A stretch of 64,000 nucleotides of DNA from Haliclystus octoradiatus (Eukaryota; Cnidaria; Staurozoa; Stauromedusae; Haliclystidae): the NCBI GenBank assembly GCA_916610825.1, contig OU744446.1, positions 15,000,538 through 15,064,537 on the forward strand, given 5' to 3'. This document shows positions 16,077-26,400 of the stretch, piece after piece (position 1 is the first letter of the stretch; the number at the start of each line of letters is the position of its first letter). Both the position numbers and the translations under genes were made by a program. The notes beneath the pieces are model-generated. The model was not told the DNA's origin. It saw nothing but the letters and a program-made list of their open reading frames with translations, and did no database searches.

Positions 16077-19000
16077 CTAAAAACAGCAACAACAAAATCA
16101 AATTTAGAATTCTGTAATTGCATAAAAGTTACGAAATGAAAAATACCTGATTTATTTGTGACTACTAGGCCTTCCCATTGGGTGTGATTCACCTCGCTTT
16201 TCTATGTTCTTTAAGTAATTAAACTTTTTCCAGAATCAGATGAATAACGGCTTTTAACGGTTGTAATTTTATCATTCTGCTTAATCTGGAAAATATTTGA
16301 TCGGTTATTTTGTAACTTCTGCTGTGGGGCCGAATGTATATAATAGGTACATCATTGATTAATTTCTAATTTCTATACTGAATTCCATATATATTAATAC
16401 ATTGAAATACTTGATTGACACCAGAACGGGGGAAGCTTGCGGTGACTGCCCTCCCTGTCCTTGAAGTGGGGGCAAGCGGGGACAAGAAGTGCCTTACAGG
16501 AAAAAGTTCATAATAATTTACCGTTTTTTAAAATTAATTCAATATTAATATTAATTTTAATATTAATATTTAGCCCTTATTTCTTTAATTATGTCAAATT
16601 TAGCAGTTATCATTGTATTTTGGTTGATTCGGTTATAAATAACATGAATAATAACATGATAATGTGATTTCTTCCAAATCTTTGGAAATATTTTAACTTA
16701 ATCTAAATATTGTAGTCACTCATAGTTAAATCAGTTGCTGAGTTACATATTTTCGATTTACTTCATATTTGAACTCTACATAAACCATTTATAGATAATT
16801 CTCTGAACCTTATGATAAGTAATGTTTTATTTTTAGAATTTTCCAAGCCACATGTAAGTGAGGGTATATTTAAAAATATCCTCCTTTGTTTCATTTGCCT
16901 GTTATTTAGCCATATTTGTGCTGCAAATATATATACATACATACATGATACCATGCAGTGTCTCAATATGATAATTGACCCCCCGGAAAACTTTTGAAAA
17001 TAGAATCCATATAAGACCCCCAATGCAACTTTCAGGATGCAAACTCAGGCCAACTTGAATAATATAGACATCAATATAATCCGACAAATTATCAATTTGG
17101 CTTCGTACTAAACAAATAATGTAGATGAACGTCAAGAAAGATAACATCTGCGCTTGTGCCTTTAAATCATTAATTTACTTAAGCATGACAAAATCGAAAA
17201 TAAACGTAGGGTAAATGTAAACAAAAAAAAGATATAGAAACGGTGACATATAATTAAATACATAAGTAAATCAAAATCAACATAGTAATGGCCTTCCAGA
17301 CAGCAGCGCAATTTGCTGAACGTGCACGCACTGATAATGGACATTGCAATTTTGAGAAGTTACATATTTCTAATTCGTTACGCCCAGCATTTTGTTTTTC
17401 AAAACGGTCCTTAACAATCCTCACTAGAAAAACTAACTTCAACCCTTCCATTCTTATCAAGTGATTTCTTTCTCACCACGAGAACAATTTAAAATAATAT
17501 TTAATATAATAACAAAACACCTTTGATTGTCGCCATTGTGGATTTGATAGAAAGTCAAAAGAAGACTAACTCAAACTTTATTGTTTGTCGTTTCACATGA
17601 CGACATCACAAAAATAAAGATCACGCGATGCTTTCTATTGCTCAAATTTTTCCAGGGGTGCAAACTGGTGCGAAAAATGCTAGGAATGCTAAATAGAGCA
17701 CTTTGATTGGTTACTAGTTGAGTACTTTGAATGGAATGCTACAGATACGTCATCTGACTGGTGTGAAATCGAACTAATCTATTGGACGAGCAATCAGACT
17801 GGAGGCCCGAGCTCAGGCAAGGGGTTGCGAGAAGCGGCTCCGCGGATATGGAGTCAAAATTCAACCAAGGATATTGGAGACCCAAATTTCAGCTGATAGT
17901 TTTTCCTGCGCGCTTTACAAAGATGATGTCTGTGTCGCAAGAATGTTCCACTAGTTATTAGCATCGTGGTTCTGTTTTTATGAAGATCGATCATGTATTT
18001 TATTTTATATGAATTTTTAAACTTGTCCTTTTCTGTGATACCCTTTTTGTCTTTTACAGTTTTTTGCAGTCATGTGGTCTTGCAATTTTGTCCGCCTGCT
18101 GGTGTGTTGTGCTTCCTGGCACGTAGTTGTAGCGCTGTCACGTTTACACATGGTTGTTAATTGTTACCCTCATTGTTGCTGCTTGCTGGTTGCACCTATT
18201 GTTGCGGTGGGTGTAAGATACCGACCCGCCAACTTGCCGACCACACAGACCAGATTGATTTAATCTAGAACTTCCGAGTTGACATGACGAATACTTCACG
18301 GCGTTGTACAGAATATATCGTGTGAACTTTTGATTCATATATACGATATTTATTATTTCTCCAATAAATATGCCCGATAAATGTGATAAGCTTCATATTT
18401 AATGACCCTCAAAGCATCATGAAAGCATGAATAGGCTAAAATTGAAACTGTCAAGCCATACTGTATATGATTTTGATGGGAATGTACACATTCGTCCGAC
18501 GGTCCGCGCAAGTGCAACTTTTGCTTCATTATTTATTATCTTGCAAATAAATACGATATGTGCTGAAGTCCTGAAGATTTATAAATTTTCTTTAATAGAT
18601 ATGTTCTCCGTCGAATCAATTCTTCCAATTTGTTCAGCTCAATAATTCAACTGGGAAAGCATCAACAATTTACAGTCAAGGTTCCACATAACACTAACAA
18701 GAATAATAACAATCCACATCTCGTAAATATGTATTTAATACTACAAAATTAAAACAACGTGGATTGATGTGCGTGCCTTAAGTTGAATTGTTGAGCTGAA
18801 CAAATTGGAAGAATTAATTCGACGGAGAACATACCTATTAAAGAAAATTTATAAATCTTCAGCAAAAAGTTCTTACAAAATATTCTGTACATAGCCGTGA
18901 AGTATTGGTCATGTCAACCCGGAAATTCTAGATTAAATCAAGCTGGTCTGTGTGGTCGGCGAGTCGGCGGGTCGGTATTTTACACCCATCGCTAGTGTTG

Positions 19001-20819
19001 TTTCTTATTCACTATGTTATGCTCTGATAAATTCGTCAAGTTTAATTATTTTATGCATAAGGAAGTGTGCTTTCAATTACCATTGGACGAGATTGTTTCT
19101 GCCTAAGTATGGAATAATTCTGTTAGGCTGTAATTCATTTTTTGCTGCAAAGGCGGTTACGAGGAAATGGACTTTTCACTAGATAGTTGTGCCTACTGGC
19201 CTGCATGTTTGACACCAACTATTGACAGTAAAATACTTCTGGGGTTCAAAGAGCTTCCTGACGGATGGGTACTGGAGCGAAATTATGATCACCGATTGGC
19301 AGAAATATGAGAACGCACTGTACATAATAAGCAGGCCAATAACACAATGCTGAAAACAATATCAATGCTACTTTCAATTTGCTATGAACAATTTGACGTA
19401 AACTAGAAGACAGAACTTTGTCACAACGGCATTGTATTCAAGAAGGAAAGTTATTAAAAACAGCGGCACCACCAAAGCTTGAAAGTTTTGACTGGTGCAA
19501 GCGCTTCATTTGCACCAGCCTGAACTCGCCCCTGATAAGTTAGTCGTGGGACCGTTGTGCTGGAAATAATCCCAAAAAGCCCCCTGGAAATATTTCCAAA
19601 ACGTCCCCTACGTCTACCTTGCCCATGCCCCCTGCTCTAATTAAGTTGCGAGCTGAAAATCATCGAAAGCGAAAAACGTAGACTGTCGAGACTGTAATTA
19701 TAGCTAAGTATAGAATAGGAGGAGCAACGATTTTGCTACCTTGACAGCAAGTAAAAATAACAACTGATAGCGATCACATTAATGACAAAAGGAATCCTTC
19801 AGGCGGTGTGTCAATAAAATAATGTACAAAAGACATTTTCACGTTTTTTAAATGTAATTGAATTTCAAGATTTAAATGGTTCTTGATGTTTAAAACAAAA
19901 TGTCAAACTATTTTTCAATACAATCACACAGCTGTCTATATAAACCAACATACATAATCGCTAGTTTTATAGTTGATCATGAATAATTGGACTGTAATCT
20001 GTAACATCTATTCTGTTTTTGAATTTCAAACGCACTAGAAATGGAAACCAGACGTCCTCTTTGGGAATTAAATCACCGGCAATCTAGGAACGTCAACAAA
20101 TATTCACTCCTTAGAAAATATGTCTTTTGTAGCGACGCGGATTCAGTTGGCAAATTAAATAAGAAATGTCAACCGAATAATCGAATGGAAATGTTTTAAG
20201 GAGTTCTGCATTCTCCAGCTGTTTGTTTTAAATCTCAAAGAAGTTTGAAAAATCAAAAAGCAATGAACATGAACATTCGGCTCGTGTCGCCCGCCAGCAA
20301 CCAGACACAAAATACGTAAACAATATACAGCAGACACGTAAAATCAAAATTCATCAACATGTCAATAGTAATTATCATAAATACTTACTCATAAGATTTC
20401 AATGAATCAACTGGTTCAATATAATTACTTGGTACATAGCCGGTAGATGTCGTTTTTGTAGATTTTGCAAGCCACCATCTACCGTCAGCTCGATCTAGAA
20501 TTTCAAGTTCTTCCCCTTTTGTGAAGCTTAAATCTTCATCAGTTCTTGCATCAAAATCATACAAAGCAACATAAACTGGTCTTGATGGCTCGACTGGGGC
20601 AATGGGATTTGAATTGATTCGTGTATAACTGGGTGGTTTTACATCTCCGTATGTAGGCGATGATGTTGATGTACTGACAGTACTAGGTCGTACATTATTC
20701 TTTTGAGTTGATCTAACTGTTCCATTATTCCATGACTCACTATTTCCATTACTAAAATTTGCTTGTTTTCTTGAACCAATCTTTATACATAAAATCTTCG
20801 AAGGGCATTTATTACCCAT
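14930..20819 (-). CDS. FRK-like: Src-superfamily tyrosine kinase (myristoylated, SH3-SH2-kinase), whole gene
   Basis: Two-exon gene, 20389-20819 joined to 14930-16076, 525 codons, which is the usual size for the family. It is a non-receptor tyrosine kinase expected at the inner face of the plasma membrane. Residues 2-7 (GNKCPS) give an N-myristoylation glycine and a possible palmitoyl cysteine. SH3 spans about 82-136 (ALYDFDA, WW, GYVPSNY), SH2 about 145-235 (canonical FLVRES, Arg171), and kinase about 255-510 (GKGQFGEV, Lys288, HRDLAARN with Asp380, DFG at 398). The intron is phase 2 (GA|C). The tail carries Tyr522, eight residues after the EDYF Tyr, exactly the spacing of Src Tyr527. Oddly, no tyrosine occurs in the activation loop, where acidic Glu410/Asp411 occupy the Tyr416 place. 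It is closest in style to FRK/Src42A. Confidence 0.93.
17800..19265 (+). repeat. Dispersed repeat, copy A (interrupted)
   Basis: Outside the 18205-18991 insertion this sequence matches about 35325-36070 nearly continuously, with shared blocks such as CCGAGCTCAGGCAAG, TTTCTCCTGCGCGC-like, GACAGTAAAATACTT and CTTCCTGACGGATGG. The 3' part reads like degraded coding sequence but I do not recognise a family. The GC-rich 5' block resembles the ends of some hAT-type elements. Confidence 0.75.
18205..18991. mobile_element. Long-TIR DNA element with 9-bp target duplication
   Basis: The ends are inverted copies (GGTGTAAGATACCGACCCG against CGGGTCGGTATTTTACACC), and the terminal homology runs on through the ATCTAGAACTTCC and CGACGGAGAACAT blocks, so the arms are long. 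The flanks CTATTGTTG (18196-18204) and CTAGTGTTG (18992-19000) match at 8 of 9 bases. The paralogous repeat near 35787 has a single CTATTATTG at the same place, which is the unoccupied site. A 9-bp duplication with long TIRs suits Mutator-like elements. No transposase is encoded, so it is non-autonomous. Confidence 0.8.
20389..20819 (-). CDS. FRK-like: Exon 1 of minus-strand kinase (N-terminus and SH3)
   Basis: Starts with MGNKCPS, a myristoylation consensus that fixes the start codon. A Ser/Thr/Asn-rich unique region of about 80 residues comes next, then an SH3 domain ([37 protein letters not shown]). The donor is TATGA|GTAAGT in phase 2, and the next exon supplies C to make Asp followed by the first SH2 Trp. 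Confidence 0.93.
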
Positions 20820-22663
20820 CTTATTTAAATTCCAATAGTTATCTTTTTATTCGGCTCTAGGCCTAAAACTGATCATAATTTCTTCTTTATTCGTAGACAG
20901 GGAAATTCCTCGTGGTGAATGAAGTACTTTGTAAACCTCAAAATCAACCCAAAAATCAAAAAGCTTTCAGTCGTCAAAATTTGAACTCGATGTCTGTGAC
21001 TCTGTGTGTGCTGTGTAAAGTTTAGAGGCGACTATGATGTCCTGTTGTTAATTTCCGGGCGTCAGTTTCATGTGTGCTTGTAGCGATGTCAATTTCATCA
21101 TGATTATTTCACGCAGTGGATCGTGACATTTCTTTGTTTACAAAATCAAGATACACAAATTCAATGAAGTACTTTGCAAGTAGATGCTATAAAAGAAATG
21201 GTTCTTTTACTCGCGAATCTCGCATCAGCTACTGTACATTTCTTTATATTAACACGTCGACAGCAACAGTGCAGATTTTATCAAAGTTAAATCCCTCATT
21301 TGAGAACAGGAAATATGTCGACTAGCCCTATTGGCTAAGATTAGCAGCATGCAATGAACTGATGTATTTTAATTGAAATCCCTTACATATCATTGGTTTT
21401 AAAAGATGAACGAAGTAATAGTTTTTGTTTTGACGGTCTACGTAAAAGACACAAATAATACATAATAGGATGACGTTCATTATCCTTTGTAATCTATTTT
21501 ATATGATGTCTTTATACAAAAATAAAGAACAGAACCAAAAATACAGTTATGTCAGATCATTCATTTTTCAAAATTTCAGACGTGATGTAAACAATGCACA
21601 AACAAACACAAAATCATTTGTTTGTTTTGAAAATGTTCTTTCAAATTAAAAATAATATTTTGGTATTATGGCAACCCCAAATGCGTAAAGCAATTATAAT
21701 ACACCACACACTCAAAATTCTTTTACCCCATCCTTTGTTTTTCAAAACGACTATTATGAACAATCAAACAACATATCTTCACATTATTTGAACAGAAAAC
21801 AATAATTAATGATTGGGCAATCTACTTCGTTATGATTAAGGGTGTAATTGTTATTTTATCAGATCATTGAAAGAAAATAACCACAGTGCTCCACCCTCTT
21901 GAAACTAAATGAGGTGTTGTTAATCTAAGCTCATCTATAAGTGCTACACTTTTAGAGTAGACCCTATAGATCGAAGTGCTGGATCATTCTTATCAGAGTT
22001 CCACATACGTCTAAACCCTTCTCGGATTTCTCTAGTAAAATTCTGCATTTTGACATAATTTATCAGATGGCAGGGTGATTACCCTGATTTTCTAATCACC
22101 AAAGTTCAAGATTCGGATCAGATTCAAAGATTAAGATCGGATACGGATTTAGTTGGATTACAGATTCAAGTTCAATGACAATGTATCAGATGATCTTATA
22201 AATAAAAACATTGAATTCATAATCATAAAAAAAGTTACAACAGAGAATCATAGATGCATATAATCATAGATGATATAATACATATGATCGTCTATAACTT
22301 ATCAATACAATAATTGACTGTGTATATTGATTCTCCTATATGATAGTAAAAACTTTAATTGTAAAAACTTTAATTAAGTTAATACTAAATTCTGAACTCA
22401 AGTCTGAGGTCTCAATCACGATCATGATTCATATCATGATTAATAATCAATAATTAAATAAATTTAAACATTTTCTTACTTAGTCTTAGTCACCTTACCT
22501 CACCTAGTACCTTAAGCACCAGAGTAAGCAAAATTCTATCTACATTACTATAATATTATGTGCAAAATTCCTATTAACTCAAATTATGTGATCATGATTT
22601 GAGCCAAAATTGTAAATCTAATCTTACTACAAAAGGTTAATACCCATTACATGGATACAAATA
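20820..22663. other. Intergenic: kinase promoter side and CAP gene 3' side
   Basis: Lies upstream of the minus-strand kinase start and downstream of the CAP gene stop. It should hold the kinase promoter, but no clear TATA box or conserved site was identified. The small open frames here (for example 21116-21325 and 21594-21791) have no recognisable domain. 22080-22450 is rich in ATCATGAT/ATCATAGAT-type simple sequence. Confidence 0.5.
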
Positions 22664-23449
22664 CTACCTAATTCCTTTATTGGCTAGCAAACGTCTCATT
22701 TCAGCTACACTGTTTTGTTTGTCAGCATCATCATGATTATTATTCTTTGGTAAAAGTGGAGAATTTGAATCCATAGCTTCAGATTCCGTTTTCTCTGAAC
22801 CAAACGATTTGGGTTCGTTACTGGGTGATAAGTCCACTGCTGAGCGTTTTTTTTCTGGCACAATTAATGAGCGACGTGGTGTTTCCAAATTTGGACTGCC
22901 ATCAATTAGTTCCTGAGATGGCCTTGCAGAAACAGGTCTCTTTGCAGGCTGTGGTTTGAGTGTTGGTGCTGACCTACTACCTTTAGGAGACCGGCCTTCT
23001 TTAGGAGTATTTGGAGCTGATCGCCCAGCTAATTTCTCTAGTTCTGTTCTCAGATTTTCCATGGCTTTATCCTTGCTATCACTTGTTGCAGTGGTATTGC
23101 TTCTTTCTTTGTCAGGTCTTGTGGATTTAGGAGATGAACGTTCTGGTTCTGGAGACATACCAGTAACTGTATGACTGCGAGGTTTCACTGTTGGCTTTGA
23201 TGCCAACTTTTTCAATTCAGCACGCAGCGTAGCAACTGCTTCATTTTCTTTGTCACTTTCAGGTGATGATGGTTGATGAGAACGAGACGATACATCACTC
23301 GGTTTACGAGGCAGGGGTTTAGGTGGAGCACGTAGGTTAGCTAATGAGAGAGGGCGTGATGGCAGAGGGCGGCCATTAGGGCGGATGTCACTAGTTCTGA
23401 CTTTTGTAGGTGGAGGATAACGCTGTGGTGGTGGTATGGCAGGGAGTGT
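22664..23449 (-). CDS. CAP gene exon 6: proline-rich cytoplasmic tail
   Basis: 262 codons including the stop, phase 0 entry after TATCTTTCAG. The first part has PPPQRYPPP, RPLPSRPLS and PPKPLPRKP, which fit PxxP-type SH3 ligands. Two related segments follow, ATLRAELKKLASKP and ENLRTELEKLAGRS, probably short amphipathic helices, and the protein ends EMRRLLANKGIR. Between them are many SP/TP sites, so heavy phosphorylation is plausible. No database family is recognised for this tail. Confidence 0.8.
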   Translation of the reverse strand, partial: TLPAIPPPQRYPPPTKVRTSDIRPNGRPLPSRPLSLANLRAPPKPLPRKPSDVSSRSHQPSSPESDKENEAVATLRAELKKLASKPTVKPRSHTVTGMSPEPERSSPKSTRPDKERSNTTATSDSKDKAMENLRTELEKLAGRSAPNTPKEGRSPKGSRSAPTLKPQPAKRPVSARPSQELIDGSPNLETPRRSLIVPEKKRSAVDLSPSNEPKSFGSEKTESEAMDSNSPLLPKNNNHDDADKQNSVAEMRRLLANKGIR

Positions 23450-26400
23450 CTGAAAGATACAATCAAATATCAGTATTACAATGACAGCATGGGATCAGAA
23501 GCTTGTTTGATAAGATACAAATGCTTCTACATCCGAGGTGTACAGAAGCCAGAGTCAAGCTCCAACTCAGACAAGAGTATTCATATTTCAATAGGAGCAG
23601 GACAGAACTGAATTTTTGCCAGGCAGGAGCAGGAGCTGGAGCTGGAGTCTAGAATAAAATCCTGATAATTTCTTGCTATTGCTTGGATGTTCCAACTTAA
23701 GGATTTGCTAAGTATTTCAGACGATGTCAATTTATCTTGTACAACATTTGCTTTAAATTTTTTGTGTTTCAACTATTCAGCATAGCCCTGTTAAAGAAAG
23801 ATACACTTTCCCTAATCCAGATTGATTTCCATTGTCGTAAAATTATGGTAAAACTCCTCATTTTTCAATGAATTTTGAAAGAAAAGAAAAACTGATATTT
23901 TCTCATTATTTTGGAAACTCTATAATAAAACTTATTTCTTACTTCTGCAATGTTTGCTAGTACAGTATTCCATTACTCTCAATCTAGGAATAACCCCTTA
24001 CCCCATTTTATTGAACCCCGACAGCAGGGTGTCACAAACATTCACAGTAGCCTTCCTGGGACAAGGCAATTTTTTGTTTTGAAAATATTTGAAAATTTCG
24101 ATGAGTTGTTACCAAAATAGCTGAAATTTGACTAGTTGTTTAACACAAACACAAGTTCTATAACAAATATCATTAAATTTCAAATGAAAGTAAATATGAA
24201 ATCCAAATTAAATTCACAGGCCCTTTTTGAAACTGAAAACAAAACTAATGATTGGAAACCTTCTGATTTTGTGCTGGCCTTCTGAGAAAAGGCCCTCCAA
24301 AAACTAGGTCCACAGGAGCCCACACGTTGTGAGAGCTTGCCGTGCAGGGTGCTATTGCCGCCCAACAACCGAGAATAAATACCTTTGGTCGACGAGGTGC
24401 ATCAGATGTTGATTGCTTTGGGGTCACACTCTTTACCACAGGATTTTTCGAAACTTTATTTTTATTGTCTGGTTGTTGAATTGTGACTACAACATCATTT
24501 GATGTCGGCTCTCGTGGTTCTAATAGTGTTGGTCGTCTTGCTTGTACTGGTGCTGAATGTACAATATCTGATGCTCTCAAAGGAGGACGTCCTGGAGTGT
24601 TTGAATCACGTCGTGGTTTGTAGATGATGTTCTTCTTTCTTCTTCTAAAGTATCTCATCCAAGATTGATCCTCGTCATCATTGCCATAACTATTAAGGAT
24701 TAATCATAAAGGTTATTGCTGTAATGTTAAATAATATTATAATATTATTAGTTTACTGTAAACATTTGATAGTGACAGTCTATTTTCAACTTAGGTGCAT
24801 ATGCATAAGTTGTAAGTGCAACTTTGCAATTATTTCCAACAAATTTTTAACTAGAGTACTAGCATCAACAAATCAAATGATGTCAACGACATTGAAATGT
24901 CAATAAGTATGACATTGAAGAAGACAAGGTCATACTTACTCATTATTTCTTGCATCTTTTCTTGACTTTTTGTAGCTTTGATATGTCTCAATTATAACAA
25001 CCCTCTTCATGTAAACAATGAAAGCAACCACACATAAGATAATTAACAATAAAAGAATCATAAAAACAGTTACAATCGTTTTTCCAGACGACGAAGATGA
25101 ACTATCAACACTTGAACCTACGATTAGAAGAGAAATTTCAATATAAAATTCTTGAAATCAATTGTTCAGTGCAATGGTTAATGCTACAATAATCAAGCAG
25201 CTGAGACATGAACATTGTTCAACATTGTACAGCATTATGTCTATCAAGTTTGGTTAACTAATCTATTTTACTGCTGAGGACTGTGATGTTGGTTGGTAGT
25301 TACGGTTGCTAGGAATAAATAGTAACATCATAGTTAGAATGATTTACTCCATTGACTCTCTATGATTAATACTATAAAAGAACTTGGATTAGCTTTTGTA
25401 CAACTCAAGAAATTTTTGATTACTGTGACTTGGTTGGCCAATTCATGTGTTTGGTTGGCCAAAACCGATTAGTAATTATGTTTAGAGACAAAAACAATAA
25501 AAATATTCAAATAATTATAAATGAACTTTTTAATGCTGAACATTGGCGACAGTACATTTCAAGAACTAGAATTGGAACTATTTTTCTTCTCTGTGTTATG
25601 ATTTGATTAGAAATAAGGTTATCAAAGTCATAGCTTTTAAAAGTAGCCCAAAAGTGGAACATTGAATCTGTGTTTGAAGAAAGACAAAGTATAATGATTG
25701 AAGACTTGAAAATTTAAAAGAGAAATGTTTCTAATAAGAAAAATCTTTGAAGATCAATGTTTGAAAATATTTCAAATATGGCTTGTTTCAGAAAAGGTTA
25801 CTAGGCTACAAGACAGCTTTGTGTTTTGTTTCACTGGTACCATAACTTTTTTCTTAAATTGGGAGGATTAGCTCAGATGGCAGAGCAACCGAACTTCAGA
25901 TCGGATCATATCTGATCGACTGTGGTTCAAATCCCCCAAAGGTCAACTCAGCCTTGACTTTATCTGAAACATCAAATGAGTACCATCTGCGGATGGTGGA
26001 TGGAATGGTCCAGAGGGAATTGCATTGTGAGTAGCTGCGGCGCATCGTTGCGCATTGACATTCAATACCTATCTGCCATGAAATCTGTTGAAATTGATCT
26101 GCAGTGTCGCGGCTGAGATCAACAAAGAGCGTTTAAAATCATTGCTCTCAGCGAAAAAAGCCACTCATCTAGAAATAGAGGAGTGGTACGAGTGCCTTCG
26201 GTAGGGCAACACTGTCTAATTTTTTTTTTTTTTAGCCATAACTTGGGATGTTGGTAGATACTGAAATGCTGAAAACCATTTGCCCTACATGATTTCGTTT
26301 TTGTAATGCTTTCTTATGCCTCCAATTATATCACTCAAACACAGCTGCCATGCAGTAAACTTTTATCCATGATTCCATAGTGTATAATTTGTTGATTAGA

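Larger units (their letters stand above)
16077..20388 (-). other. Intron, minus-strand kinase (4.3 kb)
   Basis: Intron between the SH3 and SH2 exons, donor GTAAGT, acceptor TTTTTAG. It contains a dispersed repeat (about 17800-19265) itself split by a long-TIR element (18205-18991). The remaining parts (16200-17790 and 19270-20388) show no gene. Confidence 0.8.

Noticed and set aside
16077..16192. Extended N-terminus of the SH2/kinase frame from MNHTQWEG
   Set aside because: It lies upstream of a strong acceptor. The SH3 exon at 20389-20819 joins in frame at 16076, and the extra residues have no domain character.
25861..25940. Functional tRNA gene
   Set aside because: A and B boxes are present, but the sequence continues into a repeated body and ends in a T-run, as a SINE does.
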